A DNA stretch of 64,000 nt from Bauldia sp. (GTDB lineage: Bacteria; Pseudomonadota; Alphaproteobacteria; Rhizobiales; Kaistiaceae): positions 310,001 to 374,000 of the forward strand of contig JBBCGQ010000001.1 of NCBI GenBank assembly GCA_037200845.1, written 5' to 3'. Below are positions 56,027 to 64,000 of the stretch, piece after piece (the first letter of the stretch is position 1; each line of letters opens with the position of its first letter). The notes beneath the pieces are model-generated. The model was not told the DNA's origin. It saw nothing but the letters and a program-made list of their open reading frames with translations, and did not search any database. Made by a program: the position numbers and the translations under genes.

Positions 56027-56365
56027 ATGAAACGGACCGCCTTCGCTCGTAAACTTCGTCATGACATGACGGACGCAGAGCGACTGTTGTGGTCGCGCCT
56101 GCGCGATCGGCGGATTCGCGGTTTCAAGTTTCGCCGGCAGGTTCCGATCGAAGGATACATCGTCGACTTCGTCTGCATCGACGCCCAGCTCGTCGTCGAA
56201 CTGGATGGCGGTCAGCATGGCGAGATGCGCGGAAAGGACGCCGTGCGAACCGAGAAGATCGAACACGCGGGCTATGTGGTCGTTCGCTTCTGGAACCACG
56301 ACGTCATCGGCGATGTGGACGCAATCCTGGCCGAGATCGACCGAATGCTTTCGGTCGGAGCCTAG
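56027..56365 (+). CDS. DUF559 (Vsr-like) endonuclease-fold protein
   Basis: 112 residues. ARKLRHDMTDAERLLWSRLRDRR leads to FKFRRQVPIEGYIVDFVC and LVVELDGGQH, the conserved (D/E)-x-(ELDG)-H core of a restriction-endonuclease-like fold related to very short patch repair nucleases. The physiological substrate is unknown. It lies right beside a large intergenic palindrome and overlaps, by four bases, the stop of the convergent lipoprotein gene. Confidence 0.9.
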   Translation: MKRTAFARKLRHDMTDAERLLWSRLRDRRIRGFKFRRQVPIEGYIVDFVCIDAQLVVELDGGQHGEMRGKDAVRTEKIEHAGYVVVRFWNHDVIGDVDAILAEIDRMLSVGA

Positions 56366-57642
56366 GTCCCCGGCGCCCGCGCAAACGTCTTCGGTGCCGG
56401 GTCGACGATCACCGCCTTGCCGGCCTGGATCTGGTAGACGGCCAGGCCGCGCTGGTTGAGCCCGTTGGGCAGGAAGCGGAAGGCGCCGTCGATGCCGATG
56501 AAGCCGTTGGCGTTGGTGAGCGTCTGCTCGGCGAAGCGCTGGTCGCCGAAGCGGGCGGCGAGGCCCGCGGCGAGGCTGGTCGCGTCATAGGCGAGCGAGG
56601 CGGTGCGGCTCGGCGGCGAGCCGAACGCTGCCTGGTAGCGGCGCGAGAAGCTGGCGAAGCCGGTGCCTTCCGGTGCCGGGTAGTAGGCGCCGGCGAGATT
56701 GGATTCGCCGGTGATGCGCTGGTCGTTGTCCCACTGGCCGGAGCCGAGGTAGGTCATCTTGTCGGCGGTGACGCCGTTGGCGGCGAGCACCTGCGCCAAG
56801 AACGGCGTCGCATCGCCGGCGTCGGGCAACAGGATCGCGTCGATGGTGCCGCCCTTGACCAGCGCGGCAAGCTGCGTCGCCTGCGTCTGCATCGCCGTCT
56901 TGTCGAGTTCGTAGCGCGCCGTCGTCATGACGCGGCCGCCGGCGTTGGCAGCGGCGCGCTGTAGCGCGGCCTCGACCAGCGTGCCATAGGCGTTGTTGGG
57001 GAGCAGCGCGGCGATGGAGCGTTTGCCCTGCGTCGCGGCGAACGAGACGATGCGATCGACGTCGCTCTGCGGCAGGAACGAGAGAAGATAGAGGCCCTGG
57101 CCGGCGGTGGTCGTATCGCTCGAGAAAGCGATGACCGGCACGCGTGCGGCGCGCGCCACCTGCGACACGCCGTTGACGGAACGCGCGAACAGCGGCCCGA
57201 GGATCAGTTCCGCGCCCTGCGCGATGGCGTCGCTCGCCGCCGCGCGGGCGCCGTCGGCGGTGCCGAGGTCGTCCTTGACCAGGATCTGGATGCCGGCCGT
57301 CTTGAAATCGCGGAGTGCGAGATCGGCGGCGTTGCGGAAGGCGGTCGCGATCTGGCCGGCGTTACCGGTGGCCGAAAGCGGCAGCAGCAGCGCGACGCGG
57401 ATATTGCCGGTGCCGATGGTCTCGCCGGTGACCGGCTGGGTCGCCTGCACGACCGGACCGGTGCCGAATCCGCTGCCGACGCGCGAAGAATTGCACGCGG
57501 CAAGCATCGCGATGGCACCGAAGGCGAGGACGCCGACGAGGACGCGGAGGAAGCCCGGATTGCTGCCGGTGCGCAGTAAATTCCGGCGGGACAAGAATTT
57601 CTCCCTCGCTCGCCCCTGAAACGGTAACAATTGCCAAATCAT
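56362..57642 (-). CDS. LpoA/LppC-like penicillin-binding protein activator (periplasmic-binding fold)
   Basis: 426 residues. After a longish N terminus, a lipoprotein signal ends in the lipobox LAAC (GAIAMLAACNSS). The mature part is a type I periplasmic-binding fold: RVALLLPLSATGNAGQIATAFRNAADLAL, LILGPLFARSV, VIAFSSDTTTAGQGLYLLSF and SLAYDATSLAAGL. Alphaproteobacterial members are annotated as penicillin-binding protein activators or ABC substrate-binding proteins; activation of a PBP here is unproven. Divergent from rsmI, as in most proteobacteria. Possible internal starts exist near MLAAC-upstream residues. Confidence 0.85.
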   Translation of the reverse strand: MIWQLLPFQGRAREKFLSRRNLLRTGSNPGFLRVLVGVLAFGAIAMLAACNSSRVGSGFGTGPVVQATQPVTGETIGTGNIRVALLLPLSATGNAGQIATAFRNAADLALRDFKTAGIQILVKDDLGTADGARAAASDAIAQGAELILGPLFARSVNGVSQVARAARVPVIAFSSDTTTAGQGLYLLSFLPQSDVDRIVSFAATQGKRSIAALLPNNAYGTLVEAALQRAAANAGGRVMTTARYELDKTAMQTQATQLAALVKGGTIDAILLPDAGDATPFLAQVLAANGVTADKMTYLGSGQWDNDQRITGESNLAGAYYPAPEGTGFASFSRRYQAAFGSPPSRTASLAYDATSLAAGLAARFGDQRFAEQTLTNANGFIGIDGAFRFLPNGLNQRGLAVYQIQAGKAVIVDPAPKTFARAPGT

Positions 57643-57722
57643 AAGGGGATTCCGAACGCTGTCAAAACATCATACAGCGACTTGGTAACTCTCCGGGCGA
57701 TCTTCGCATGGGACCTGCCTAG

Positions 57723-58625
57723 ATGAGCGGCAGCAGTTCGGCCGATCACACCTTCACCGTCGACGGCCATGTCATCTCGGCAAAGCCGCTGAAGGCGGCG
57801 CTCTATGTCGTGGCGACGCCGATCGGCAACCTCGGCGACACGAGTTTGCGCGCACTGGCGACGCTGGCGGCCGCCGACATCGTCGCCTGCGAGGACACGC
57901 GCGTCACATCGGTACTGTTCCGCCATTTCGGCATTGCGACGCGGCTTCTGCCCTATCACGACCACAACGCCGCGTTGCAGCGGCCGAAGATTCTGGCGGC
58001 GCTCGCCGAAGGCAAGGTAGTGGCGCTGGTCAGCGACGCCGGCACGCCGCTCATCTCCGATCCCGGCTATCGCCTTGTCGGCGACGTGCAGGCGGCCGGG
58101 TTCGATGTCGTGCCGATCCCCGGCGCCTCGGCGCTGCTGGCGGCCCTGGTCGCCTCCGGCTTGCCGACCGACACGTTCATGTTCGCCGGTTTCCTGCCGC
58201 CGAAGACGGCGGCACGGCGGAAGCGCCTGAAGCAGCTCGGCGCTATCCCCGCGACGCTGGTGTTCTTCGAGTCGCCGCAGCGGCTGGAGGCCTCGCTCAC
58301 CGACATGAACGCCGAGCTCGGGTCGCGCCAGGCCGTGGTGGCGCGCGAGCTGACCAAGACATTCGAGACGATCCGCCGCGGGCAACTCGCCGACCTCGCC
58401 GCGATCTACGCGGCCGAGCCGACGCCCAAGGGCGAGATCGTGGTCGTGGTCGCACCGCCGGCGGAGGAAGCGACCTCGGCGATCGAAGCCGACCGCATCC
58501 TGCTCTCGCTGCTCGAAGAAAAAAGCGTCAGCGTCGCCGCCGCCGAAGCCGCCGAGATCACCGGCCTGCCGCGGCGAGATTTGTATCAGCGGGCGCTCGC
58601 CCTGAAGGACGGGCGTGGCAAGTGA
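57723..58625 (+). CDS. rsmI: 16S rRNA (cytidine-1402-2'-O)-methyltransferase RsmI
   Basis: 300 residues of a tetrapyrrole-methylase fold. [20 protein letters not shown] opens the conserved core; [34 protein letters not shown] (SAM site) and [19 protein letters not shown] follow. It 2'-O-methylates C1402. About 18 residues ([17 protein letters not shown]) precede the core, a common extension. Overlaps yraN by 11 bases, the widespread rsmI-yraN pair. Confidence 0.96.
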   Translation: MSGSSSADHTFTVDGHVISAKPLKAALYVVATPIGNLGDTSLRALATLAAADIVACEDTRVTSVLFRHFGIATRLLPYHDHNAALQRPKILAALAEGKVVALVSDAGTPLISDPGYRLVGDVQAAGFDVVPIPGASALLAALVASGLPTDTFMFAGFLPPKTAARRKRLKQLGAIPATLVFFESPQRLEASLTDMNAELGSRQAVVARELTKTFETIRRGQLADLAAIYAAEPTPKGEIVVVVAPPAEEATSAIEADRILLSLLEEKSVSVAAAEAAEITGLPRRDLYQRALALKDGRGK

Positions 58626-58990
58626 CGCCCGCCGCGCGGCCGAGCGGCGCGGGCGCCGCGCCGAAGCGATGGCGCTGCTCTATCTCCGTGGCAAGGGCTA
58701 CCGGCTGCTGGCGCGGCGCTACCGCACGCCGGTCGGCGAGATCGACCTGATCGTGGCGCGCGGCAGGGTGGTCGCCTTCGTCGAGGTCAAGGCGCGGCCG
58801 ACCGACGCCGAGGCCGCCGAAGCCGCGACAACCCACCGGCCGCCGGCGCATTGCCCGCGCCGCGTCGGCGTGGCTGGCGAAGCATCCGGAGGCGGCGGAG
58901 CGTGAGCTCAGGCTGGATGTCGTGGTCGTCGTTCCGTGGCGCCTGCCGCGCCATATCATGGGTGCGTTCGACGCCGACGGGGCCGCGTGA
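58615..58990 (+). pseudogene. yraN: YraN (UPF0102) family protein with a single-base frameshift
   Basis: From GTG 58615 the frame gives the YraN N-terminal half: [21 protein letters not shown], then [21 protein letters not shown], an endonuclease-like E/D..ExK core. Near 58840-58841 there is one C too many (CACCGGCCGCC); removing it continues into the canonical second half ([16 protein letters not shown], then LRLDVVVVVPWRLPRHI) to TGA 58988-58990. All parts look conserved apart from that one base, so it is either a fresh mutation or a sequence error. Usually about 120 residues; the corrected length fits. Confidence 0.85.
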
Positions 58991-59026
58991 TAATCCGGCG
59001 ACGACTTTGGTTTCGGGGAGCAACGG

Positions 59027-59974
59027 ATGCCGCTGAAGGTCGCCTTCCAGATGGACCACATCGCCGGGATTCACATCCGCGGCGACTCGACCTTCGCGCT
59101 GATGCTGGAAGGCGAGCGGCGCGGGCACGAGCAGTACCACTACACGCCGCACCGCCTGTCGATGACCGACGGGATCGTGCGCGCCGGCGTCGAGAGGGTC
59201 GAGGTGCGCGATGTCGAGGGCAATCATTTCACCCTCGGCGAAAAGCGCACCGTCGAGCTCGCGACTTTCGATGTCGTGCACCTGCGCCAGGACCCGCCCT
59301 TCGACATGGGCTACATCACGACCACGCATCTGCTTGAGCAGATCGGCGGCCGGACTCTCGTCGTCAACGATCCGGTCAGCGTCCGCAACGCGCCGGAGAA
59401 AGTCTTCGTCACGCAGTTTCCGGCGCTGACGCCGCCGACGCTGATCACGCGCGACCGCGACGCGATCGCCGCCTTCCGCCGCGAGCACGGTGACATTATC
59501 GTCAAGCCGCTCTACGGCAACGGCGGCGCCGGCGTCTTCCGCATCGCCGGCGGCGACGAGAATCTCGTCGCGCTGATCGAGATGTTCGAGAATGCGTTCC
59601 GCGAGCCGTTCGTCGTGCAGCGCTACCTGCCCGAGGTGCGCCAGGGCGACAAGCGCATCATCCTGGTCGAGGGCGAGCCGGTCGGCGCCATCAACCGCGT
59701 GCCGGCGGTCGGCGAGGCGCGCTCCAATATGCACGTCGGCGGCCGGCCCGAGCCGGTGGAGATCACCGCACGCGACCGCGAGATCTGCGACGCCATCGGA
59801 CCGGAGCTGCGCAGGCGCGGCCTCCTCTTCGTCGGCATCGATGTCATCGGAAAGTATCTGACCGAGATCAACGTCACCTCGCCGACCGGCATCCGCGAGG
59901 TGAAACGGTTCGGCGGCGCCGATATCGCGGCGCTGATCTGGGACGCGATCGAGAAGCGGGCGGCGGGGCGCTAG
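59027..59974 (+). CDS. gshB: glutathione synthase
   Basis: 315 residues of an ATP-grasp ligase. [22 protein letters not shown] is the GshB N terminus; [39 protein letters not shown] (ATP-binding glycine-rich loop) and [23 protein letters not shown] follow. It joins glycine to gamma-glutamylcysteine. rsmI-yraN-gshB is a conserved proteobacterial order. Confidence 0.97.
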   Translation: MPLKVAFQMDHIAGIHIRGDSTFALMLEGERRGHEQYHYTPHRLSMTDGIVRAGVERVEVRDVEGNHFTLGEKRTVELATFDVVHLRQDPPFDMGYITTTHLLEQIGGRTLVVNDPVSVRNAPEKVFVTQFPALTPPTLITRDRDAIAAFRREHGDIIVKPLYGNGGAGVFRIAGGDENLVALIEMFENAFREPFVVQRYLPEVRQGDKRIILVEGEPVGAINRVPAVGEARSNMHVGGRPEPVEITARDREICDAIGPELRRRGLLFVGIDVIGKYLTEINVTSPTGIREVKRFGGADIAALIWDAIEKRAAGR

Positions 59975-59984
59975 GAGACACGCG

Positions 59985-60632
59985 ATGAAGATCGGGATCA
60001 TGGGAACCGGCGACGTCGGCCGCGCCCTGGGCAGGGGCTTCGTGACGCTCGGTCACGACGTCAGGATGGGCGCGCGCACGGCAGGCCACGAGAAGGCGCT
60101 GGCGTGGGCGAGCGAGATGGGCAGCCGCGCCAGCGAAGGTACCTTCGCCGACGCCGCGAAGTTCGGCGAGCTGCTCGTGTTCGCGACGCTGGGCACCGCC
60201 AACCCCGAGGTCGTCAAGCTGGCGGGCGCGGCAAATTTCGCCGGCAAGGTGGTGATCGACGCGACCAACCCGCTCGATTTTTCCGGCGGCTTCCCGCCTG
60301 ACCTCAACCCCAAGGGCAACGACTCGGGCGGCGAGACGCTGCAGCGCGCCATCCCCGACGCCAGGGTGGTGAAGGCATTCAACACCGTCGGCAACGTCTT
60401 CATGTTCAAGCCACAGATGGAAGGCGGCCCGCCCGACATGTTCATCGCCGGCGACGATGCCGAGGCGAAGAAGACGGTGACCAAAATTCTCGCCGACTTC
60501 GGCTGGCCGAGCGTCATCGACTTCGGCGGCATCAAGGCATCGCGCTGGCTGGAGGCGATGTGCATCGCCTGGGTGCTCGCCTGCGTCGGCACCAACAACT
60601 GGCGCCTGGCGTTCAAGGTGCTGCGCGGCTGA
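59985..60632 (+). CDS. NADPH-dependent F420 reductase-like oxidoreductase
   Basis: 215 residues with an N-terminal Rossmann motif GIMGTGDVGRALGRGF. The segments VVIDATNPLDFSGGFPP, VKAFNTVGNVFMFKP and FIAGDDAEAKKTV match the NADP-oxidoreductase (F420-dependent) family, whose bacterial members usually do not use F420. Reaction unknown. It starts ten bases after gshB. Confidence 0.87.
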   Translation: MKIGIMGTGDVGRALGRGFVTLGHDVRMGARTAGHEKALAWASEMGSRASEGTFADAAKFGELLVFATLGTANPEVVKLAGAANFAGKVVIDATNPLDFSGGFPPDLNPKGNDSGGETLQRAIPDARVVKAFNTVGNVFMFKPQMEGGPPDMFIAGDDAEAKKTVTKILADFGWPSVIDFGGIKASRWLEAMCIAWVLACVGTNNWRLAFKVLRG

Positions 60633-60635
60633 GCC

Positions 60636-61235
60636 TCAGGCGGTGCGTTTGCGGTCGCGCGTGAAGAAATAGATCACGCCGCCGAGCACGATCGCCATCA
60701 CGAACGCCGAGATGTAGTCGAGCCACGGCGTTCTTGGCGACGCCGGCTCCAGCGTCATCGGCGCGGCGACAGGCGGTGCCGCGGGAGGCGCCGAGTCCGG
60801 CGCATTCTGCGCCACGACGATTTTCGCCGGTGGCGGAACGGGCGCGGGCTTCGCAGCGGCGACAACCGGCGCAGCAGGCGGCGGCTCCGGCGCCTTGGCG
60901 GCGACGACGATCGGCGCCGGTCCAGGCGCCGGCTTGGCCGCAGCGACAACCGGAACTGCCGGAGCAGGCGCGGCGGGCGGGTCGGGCGTCCATGTGACCA
61001 CCGCCGTGTCGGCCGCCCTGGCCCGCGGCTGCGCTGCCTCCGCCGGCGCGAAATCCGCGCTGACGACGCGCGGCGAATCCCACTGGCGCCACACCGGCCC
61101 GATCCACACGGGCCGGACCCTGGCGAGATGCACGGGCGGCGGCAGCGGCGTCGGATACGTGCGCCAGACAGGCCGGGCATCGGCCGATGCGGCAACCGTC
61201 ATCAGGACGCCGGCGACAAGCAGAATTCGAGACAC
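60636..61235 (-). CDS. secreted/membrane Pro-Ala-rich hypothetical protein
   Basis: 199 residues. Signal peptide (ILLVAGVLMTVAASADA), a short folded stretch with several Trp (VHLARVRPVWIGPVWRQW), a long low-complexity Ala/Pro/Val region (about 70-165) and a C-terminal membrane span (YISAFVMAIVLGGVIYFFT) with a basic end. The layout suggests an envelope-spanning stalk anchored in the inner membrane. No family recognised. It converges with the oxidoreductase gene, with stops three bases apart. Confidence 0.6.
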   Translation of the reverse strand: MSRILLVAGVLMTVAASADARPVWRTYPTPLPPPVHLARVRPVWIGPVWRQWDSPRVVSADFAPAEAAQPRARAADTAVVTWTPDPPAAPAPAVPVVAAAKPAPGPAPIVVAAKAPEPPPAAPVVAAAKPAPVPPPAKIVVAQNAPDSAPPAAPPVAAPMTLEPASPRTPWLDYISAFVMAIVLGGVIYFFTRDRKRTA

Positions 61236-61378
61236 ATCAACCCCCCACGGGACGATGCCGCGCCGCTAGCTTATTCTGAACGTTAACGAATCCTCAATAT
61301 GCAACCGTGTTCATGGAATGTTCTTGTCGGCGGTTGTAAGCTGCGGTAGCGTAGGGGGAGAGTAGGGGGGCTGGGCGT

Positions 61379-62911
61379 ATGGTTTCGCACGTCACCACCG
61401 TGGCGTTTCAGGGCATCGAGGCGGTGCCCGTCGATGTGCAGGTGCAGATCGCGCCCGGCCTGCCGAAATTCATCATCGTCGGCCTGCCCGACAAGGCGGT
61501 GGCCGAAAGCAGCGAACGGGTGCGGAGCGCGCTGCATGCCTCCGGGCTGGCGCTGCCCTTCAAGCGCATCATCGTCAATCTCGCGCCGGCCGATCTGCCC
61601 AAGGAAGGCAGCCACTACGACCTGCCGATCGCGCTCGCATTGATGGCGGCAATGGGTGCGGTGCCCGGCGACCAGCTCGGCGATTTCTTCGCGCTGGGCG
61701 AATTGGCGCTGGACGGCACCATCGCCGCGGTCGCCGGCGTCCTGCCGGCAGCGATCGCCGCCAATGCCGCCGGCCGCGGCGTCATCGTTCCGGCGGCCTC
61801 GGGGTCCGAGGCGGCGTGGGCAGGCGCCGACATGACCATCCTCGCGCCGCGCAGCCTCGTCGGCATCGCCAATCATTTCCGCGGCGTGCAGGTGTTGTCG
61901 CGCCCGGAGGCGGGTGTCGCCGAGATGGGCGACACGCTGCCCGACCTCGCCGACATTCGCGGCCAGGAATCGGCGAAGCGCGCGCTGGAAGTCGCCGCCG
62001 CCGGCGGGCACCACCTGTTGATGGTCGGCCCGCCCGGCGCCGGCAAATCGATGCTGGCGCAGCGGCTGCCGTCGTTGTTGCCGCCGCTGGCGCCGACGGA
62101 GCTGCTCGAAGTCTCGATGATCGCCTCGGTCGCCGGCTCGATCAGCAACGGCCGGCTGACGCGGCGGCGTCCGTTCCGCGCGCCGCATCACTCCGCTTCG
62201 ATGGCGGCGATGGTCGGCGGCGGCATCCGCGCCAGGCCGGGCGAGGCGTCGCTCGCCCACAACGGCGTGCTGTTCCTCGACGAGCTGCCCGAGTTTTCGC
62301 CGCAGGTGCTGGATTCGCTCCGCCAGCCGCTGGAAAGCGGCGAGACCGTGATCGCGCGCGCCAACTATCGCGTCAGCTATCCCTCGCGGCTGCAACTGGT
62401 CGCGGCGATGAACCCGTGCAAATGCGGCATGGCCGGCGAGCCCGGCCACGTCTGCCGCCGCGGCCCGCGCTGCGTCGCCGACTATCAGGCGCGCATTTCC
62501 GGCCCGCTGCTCGACCGCATTGATATCCGCATCGAGGTGCCGGCGGTCTCGGCCACCGACCTCATCCTGCCGTCGCCGTCGGAGCCTTCCGCCGCGGTCG
62601 CCGAGCGGGTGGCGGTGGCGCGCACCATCCAGCGCGACCGCTTCGCCGCGATGGGAATGCCCGGCGTCCTGACCAACGCGCAGGTGCCGCCGTCGCTGAT
62701 CGAGGCGGTGGCGGCGCCCGATGCCGCGGCGTCGGCCTTGATGCGCAATGCCGCCGAGGCGATGCGGCTTTCGGCGCGCGGCTACCACCGCGTGCTCAAG
62801 GTGGCACGCACGCTCGCCGACCTCGATGGTGCCGATTCCGTCGGGCGCATTCACCTGGCGGAAGCCTTGAGTTATCGCGTCGCCGGCGACCGGCTTGCCG
62901 CCGCGGCCTGA
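61379..62911 (+). CDS. comM: YifB/ComM family Mg-chelatase-like AAA+ ATPase
   Basis: 510 residues. The N-terminal ChlI-like domain begins VSHVTTVAFQGIEAVPVDVQV; GLPDKAVAESSERVRSAL and NLAPADLPKEG are typical. The AAA+ core has Walker A VGPPGAGKSMLAQRLPS and Walker B HNGVLFLDELPEF. A Mg_chelatase_C domain (ARGYHRVLKVARTLADLDG) ends it. In naturally competent bacteria ComM is a branch-migration helicase for recombination; a similar role is inferred. CxxG-type cysteines (NPCKCGMAG, CRRGPRC) are conserved. Confidence 0.95.
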   Translation: MVSHVTTVAFQGIEAVPVDVQVQIAPGLPKFIIVGLPDKAVAESSERVRSALHASGLALPFKRIIVNLAPADLPKEGSHYDLPIALALMAAMGAVPGDQLGDFFALGELALDGTIAAVAGVLPAAIAANAAGRGVIVPAASGSEAAWAGADMTILAPRSLVGIANHFRGVQVLSRPEAGVAEMGDTLPDLADIRGQESAKRALEVAAAGGHHLLMVGPPGAGKSMLAQRLPSLLPPLAPTELLEVSMIASVAGSISNGRLTRRRPFRAPHHSASMAAMVGGGIRARPGEASLAHNGVLFLDELPEFSPQVLDSLRQPLESGETVIARANYRVSYPSRLQLVAAMNPCKCGMAGEPGHVCRRGPRCVADYQARISGPLLDRIDIRIEVPAVSATDLILPSPSEPSAAVAERVAVARTIQRDRFAAMGMPGVLTNAQVPPSLIEAVAAPDAAASALMRNAAEAMRLSARGYHRVLKVARTLADLDGADSVGRIHLAEALSYRVAGDRLAAAA

Positions 62912-62931
62912 GGCCGCTAGTCCGTCACGCC

Positions 62932-63639
62932 ATGACGTCGCTCACCACCATCGGCTTCGATGCCGACGACACGCTCTGGCAGAACGAGCATTTCTACAAG
63001 CTGACCACCGACCGCTTCGCCGCGCTGCTCGGCGAGTACGCGTCGCCCGAACGCGTCGCGGCGACGCTGCTCGAAAGCGAGAAGCGCAACCTCCGCGTCT
63101 ACGGCTACGGCATCAAGGGTTTCACCCTGTCGATGATCGAGACCGCGATCGAGGTCACCGAGGGCCGTGCGCCGGCCACCGTGATCTCCGAGATCCTGTC
63201 GGCGGGGCGCGAGATGTTGCGCCATCCGGTCGAGACGCTGCCGCACGTCCGCGAGACGCTGGATGCGTTGGCCGGCGAGTTCAAGCTGGTGCTGATCACC
63301 AAGGGCGACCTGTTCGACCAGGAGCGCAAGCTGGCCGAGTCGGGCCTCGGTGAGCTGTTCGCCGGCGTCGAGATCGTCAGCGAGAAGAACGCCGCGACTT
63401 ACGCCCGCGCCTTCGCGCGCTTCGGCGATGGGCCGGAGCGGGCGATGATGGTCGGCAACTCGCTGAAGTCGGACATCGTGCCGGCGATCGCGGCGGGAAG
63501 CTGGGGCATCTACATCCCGCACGCGCTGAACTGGGAGCTGGAGAACGCCGACGAGCCGACCCACGCGCCGCGCTTCCGCCGCCTCGAGCATCTCGGCGAG
63601 CTGACGCCACTGATCGACGGCCTGAAATCCCCCCTCTGA
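62932..63639 (+). CDS. HAD family hydrolase
   Basis: 235 residues. HAD motif I is FDADDTLW (nucleophile and acid-base Asp), motif II LVLITKGD, the Lys is in the AESGLGELF-VSEK region, and motif IV is MMVGNSLKSDIVPA. A helical cap lies between motifs I and II. HAD phosphatases act on small phosphorylated metabolites; substrate unknown. Starts 20 bases after comM and may be cotranscribed. Confidence 0.92.
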   Translation: MTSLTTIGFDADDTLWQNEHFYKLTTDRFAALLGEYASPERVAATLLESEKRNLRVYGYGIKGFTLSMIETAIEVTEGRAPATVISEILSAGREMLRHPVETLPHVRETLDALAGEFKLVLITKGDLFDQERKLAESGLGELFAGVEIVSEKNAATYARAFARFGDGPERAMMVGNSLKSDIVPAIAAGSWGIYIPHALNWELENADEPTHAPRFRRLEHLGELTPLIDGLKSPL

Positions 63640-63681
63640 TCGCCGCGAAATAAAGCATTTGGCAAGCATGATTTGACACTC

Positions 63682-63719
63682 TCGGGCGGCCGCGCCGGTG
63701 CTTCGCCGGCGCGCCCGGG
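63682..63719. repeat. GC-rich inverted repeat
   Basis: CGCGCCGG and CGCCGGCGCG pair across TGCTT between the HAD gene and the last gene. There is no T run, so it may be a structured leader or rho-dependent site rather than an intrinsic terminator. Confidence 0.35.
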
Positions 63720-63730
63720 AAGCTGTGTCC

Positions 63731-64000
63731 ATGTCGACCATGCCGCGTTCGTCCGCCGTTCCGCGTTCCGTCGTCCCGACCCGCACGCAGCCGCGCGCCC
63801 CGCTCGCCGCCCCGAAGCCCGAAGCTCCCGCCGCGCCGGCGCCCGACAGGCAGGCGAGCCGCCGCGTCGTCGGCGGATTGTTCGCAGCCCTCGCCGGTAT
63901 CGCGGTCCTCTTCGCCTTCGCCTACGCTTACCTCTATCCCTCGCTCGCCCCGACCATCGCCGCCGTCGCGCTCGCCTTCACGGTGGTCGCCCTGTGGGGC
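63731..64000 (+). CDS. membrane protein, 5' part (cut by window edge)
   Basis: Ninety codons from ATG 63731 run open to the end of the window. A Pro/Ala/Arg-rich cytoplasmic head (about 1-45) is followed by two hydrophobic spans (VVGGLFAALAGIAVLFAFAYA and PTIAAVALAFTVVALWG). No domain can be named from this fragment; the layout resembles the start of a multi-span or sensor protein. Confidence 0.5.
   Translation, partial: MSTMPRSSAVPRSVVPTRTQPRAPLAAPKPEAPAAPAPDRQASRRVVGGLFAALAGIAVLFAFAYAYLYPSLAPTIAAVALAFTVVALWG

Noticed and set aside
58851-59036. Separate short coding frame overlapping the yraN 3' end
   Set aside because: It reads the second half of yraN in a third frame; the frame-corrected yraN explains the sequence better.
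61283-62854. Open frame of about 520 codons antisense to comM
   Set aside because: Arg/His/Gly-rich shadow of the AAA+ gene with no recognisable domain or ribosome site.
63682-63719. GC-rich hairpin as an intrinsic terminator for the HAD gene
   Set aside because: No T run follows the stem, so termination cannot be claimed from sequence.

Overview
The window is GC-rich, gene-dense chromosomal DNA from an alphaproteobacterium, most likely of the order Hyphomicrobiales (Rhizobiales). The gene order supports this: leuS-lptE-holA, parB-parA-rsmG-mnmG-mnmE, rho-hemJ-hemE | maf-aroE-coaE ... dnaQ, hrcA/rph-rdgB-hemW, and ftsK-lolA. A CtrA-type box and a cluster of GANTC (CcrM) sites between hemE and maf agree with it. 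I cannot assign a genus. Both ends of the window cut genes.

Region by region. 1-2.5 kb: the end of an M48 protease gene, a citryl-CoA-lyase-like gene broken by many small frameshifts, and an intact phenylacetate-CoA-ligase-like gene. 2.6-13.1 kb: metabolic and housekeeping genes (GST, VOC protein, flavin reductase, membrane proteins, tRNA-Gly, ProX-type editing protein, thioredoxin/Lon-N/Trm112 operon, MarR regulator, UbiH-type hydroxylase, TesB). 13.3-15.0 kb: glnK-amtB behind a sigma-54-like promoter. 15.4-22.6 kb: ftsK, lolA, two signalling proteins, an L,D-transpeptidase, a GIY-YIG nuclease and YggS. 22.7-27.4 kb: leuS-lptE-hypothetical-holA. 27.5-29.5 kb: a divergent tetR/tetA-like pair with two operator palindromes. 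29.6-35.2 kb: parB-parA-rsmG-mnmG-mnmE with two perfect parS sites. 35.3-39.2 kb: a DUF255 protein and an accessory pocket (P-loop ATPase, VapBC-like toxin-antitoxin, KTSC protein). 39.2-44.6 kb: rho-hemJ-hemE, the probable chromosomal replication origin, then maf-aroE-coaE. 44.6-50.5 kb: a HipBA module, small DUF genes, an aldo/keto reductase, dnaQ and a luciferase-like oxidoreductase. 50.5-51.9 kb: a low-GC island encoding two small peptides with a shared cysteine-bearing C terminus and one radical SAM enzyme. 52.0-64.0 kb: hrcA, rph-rdgB-hemW, a DUF559 nuclease next to a large palindrome, an LpoA-like lipoprotein, rsmI-yraN(frameshifted)-gshB, an NADP-binding oxidoreductase, a Pro/Ala-rich protein, the YifB/ComM ATPase, a HAD hydrolase and a truncated membrane protein.

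How it fits together. The window carries the chromosome's replication and segregation machinery: the origin with DnaA- and CtrA-like sites, ParAB with two parS sites, FtsK for terminus translocation, and HolA and DnaQ of DNA polymerase III. Translation, haem and tRNA-modification genes surround it. Accessory modules sit at several junctions of this otherwise conserved block: tetRA between holA and parB, VapBC/ATPase between mnmE and rho, HipBA between coaE and dnaQ, and the radical-SAM peptide cluster directly after hrcA.

The most novel element is that peptide cluster, on the minus strand at 50541-51915. Two paralogous 64- and 66-residue precursors end in N-(Y/W)-V-C-P-x-N-(G/A)-Y-C-P and are encoded directly ahead of a radical SAM maturase with extra C-terminal cysteines. 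It looks like a RiPP pathway that I cannot match to a named class. Intergenic regions are also full of several families of palindromic repeats, two of which neighbour small stand-alone nuclease genes.
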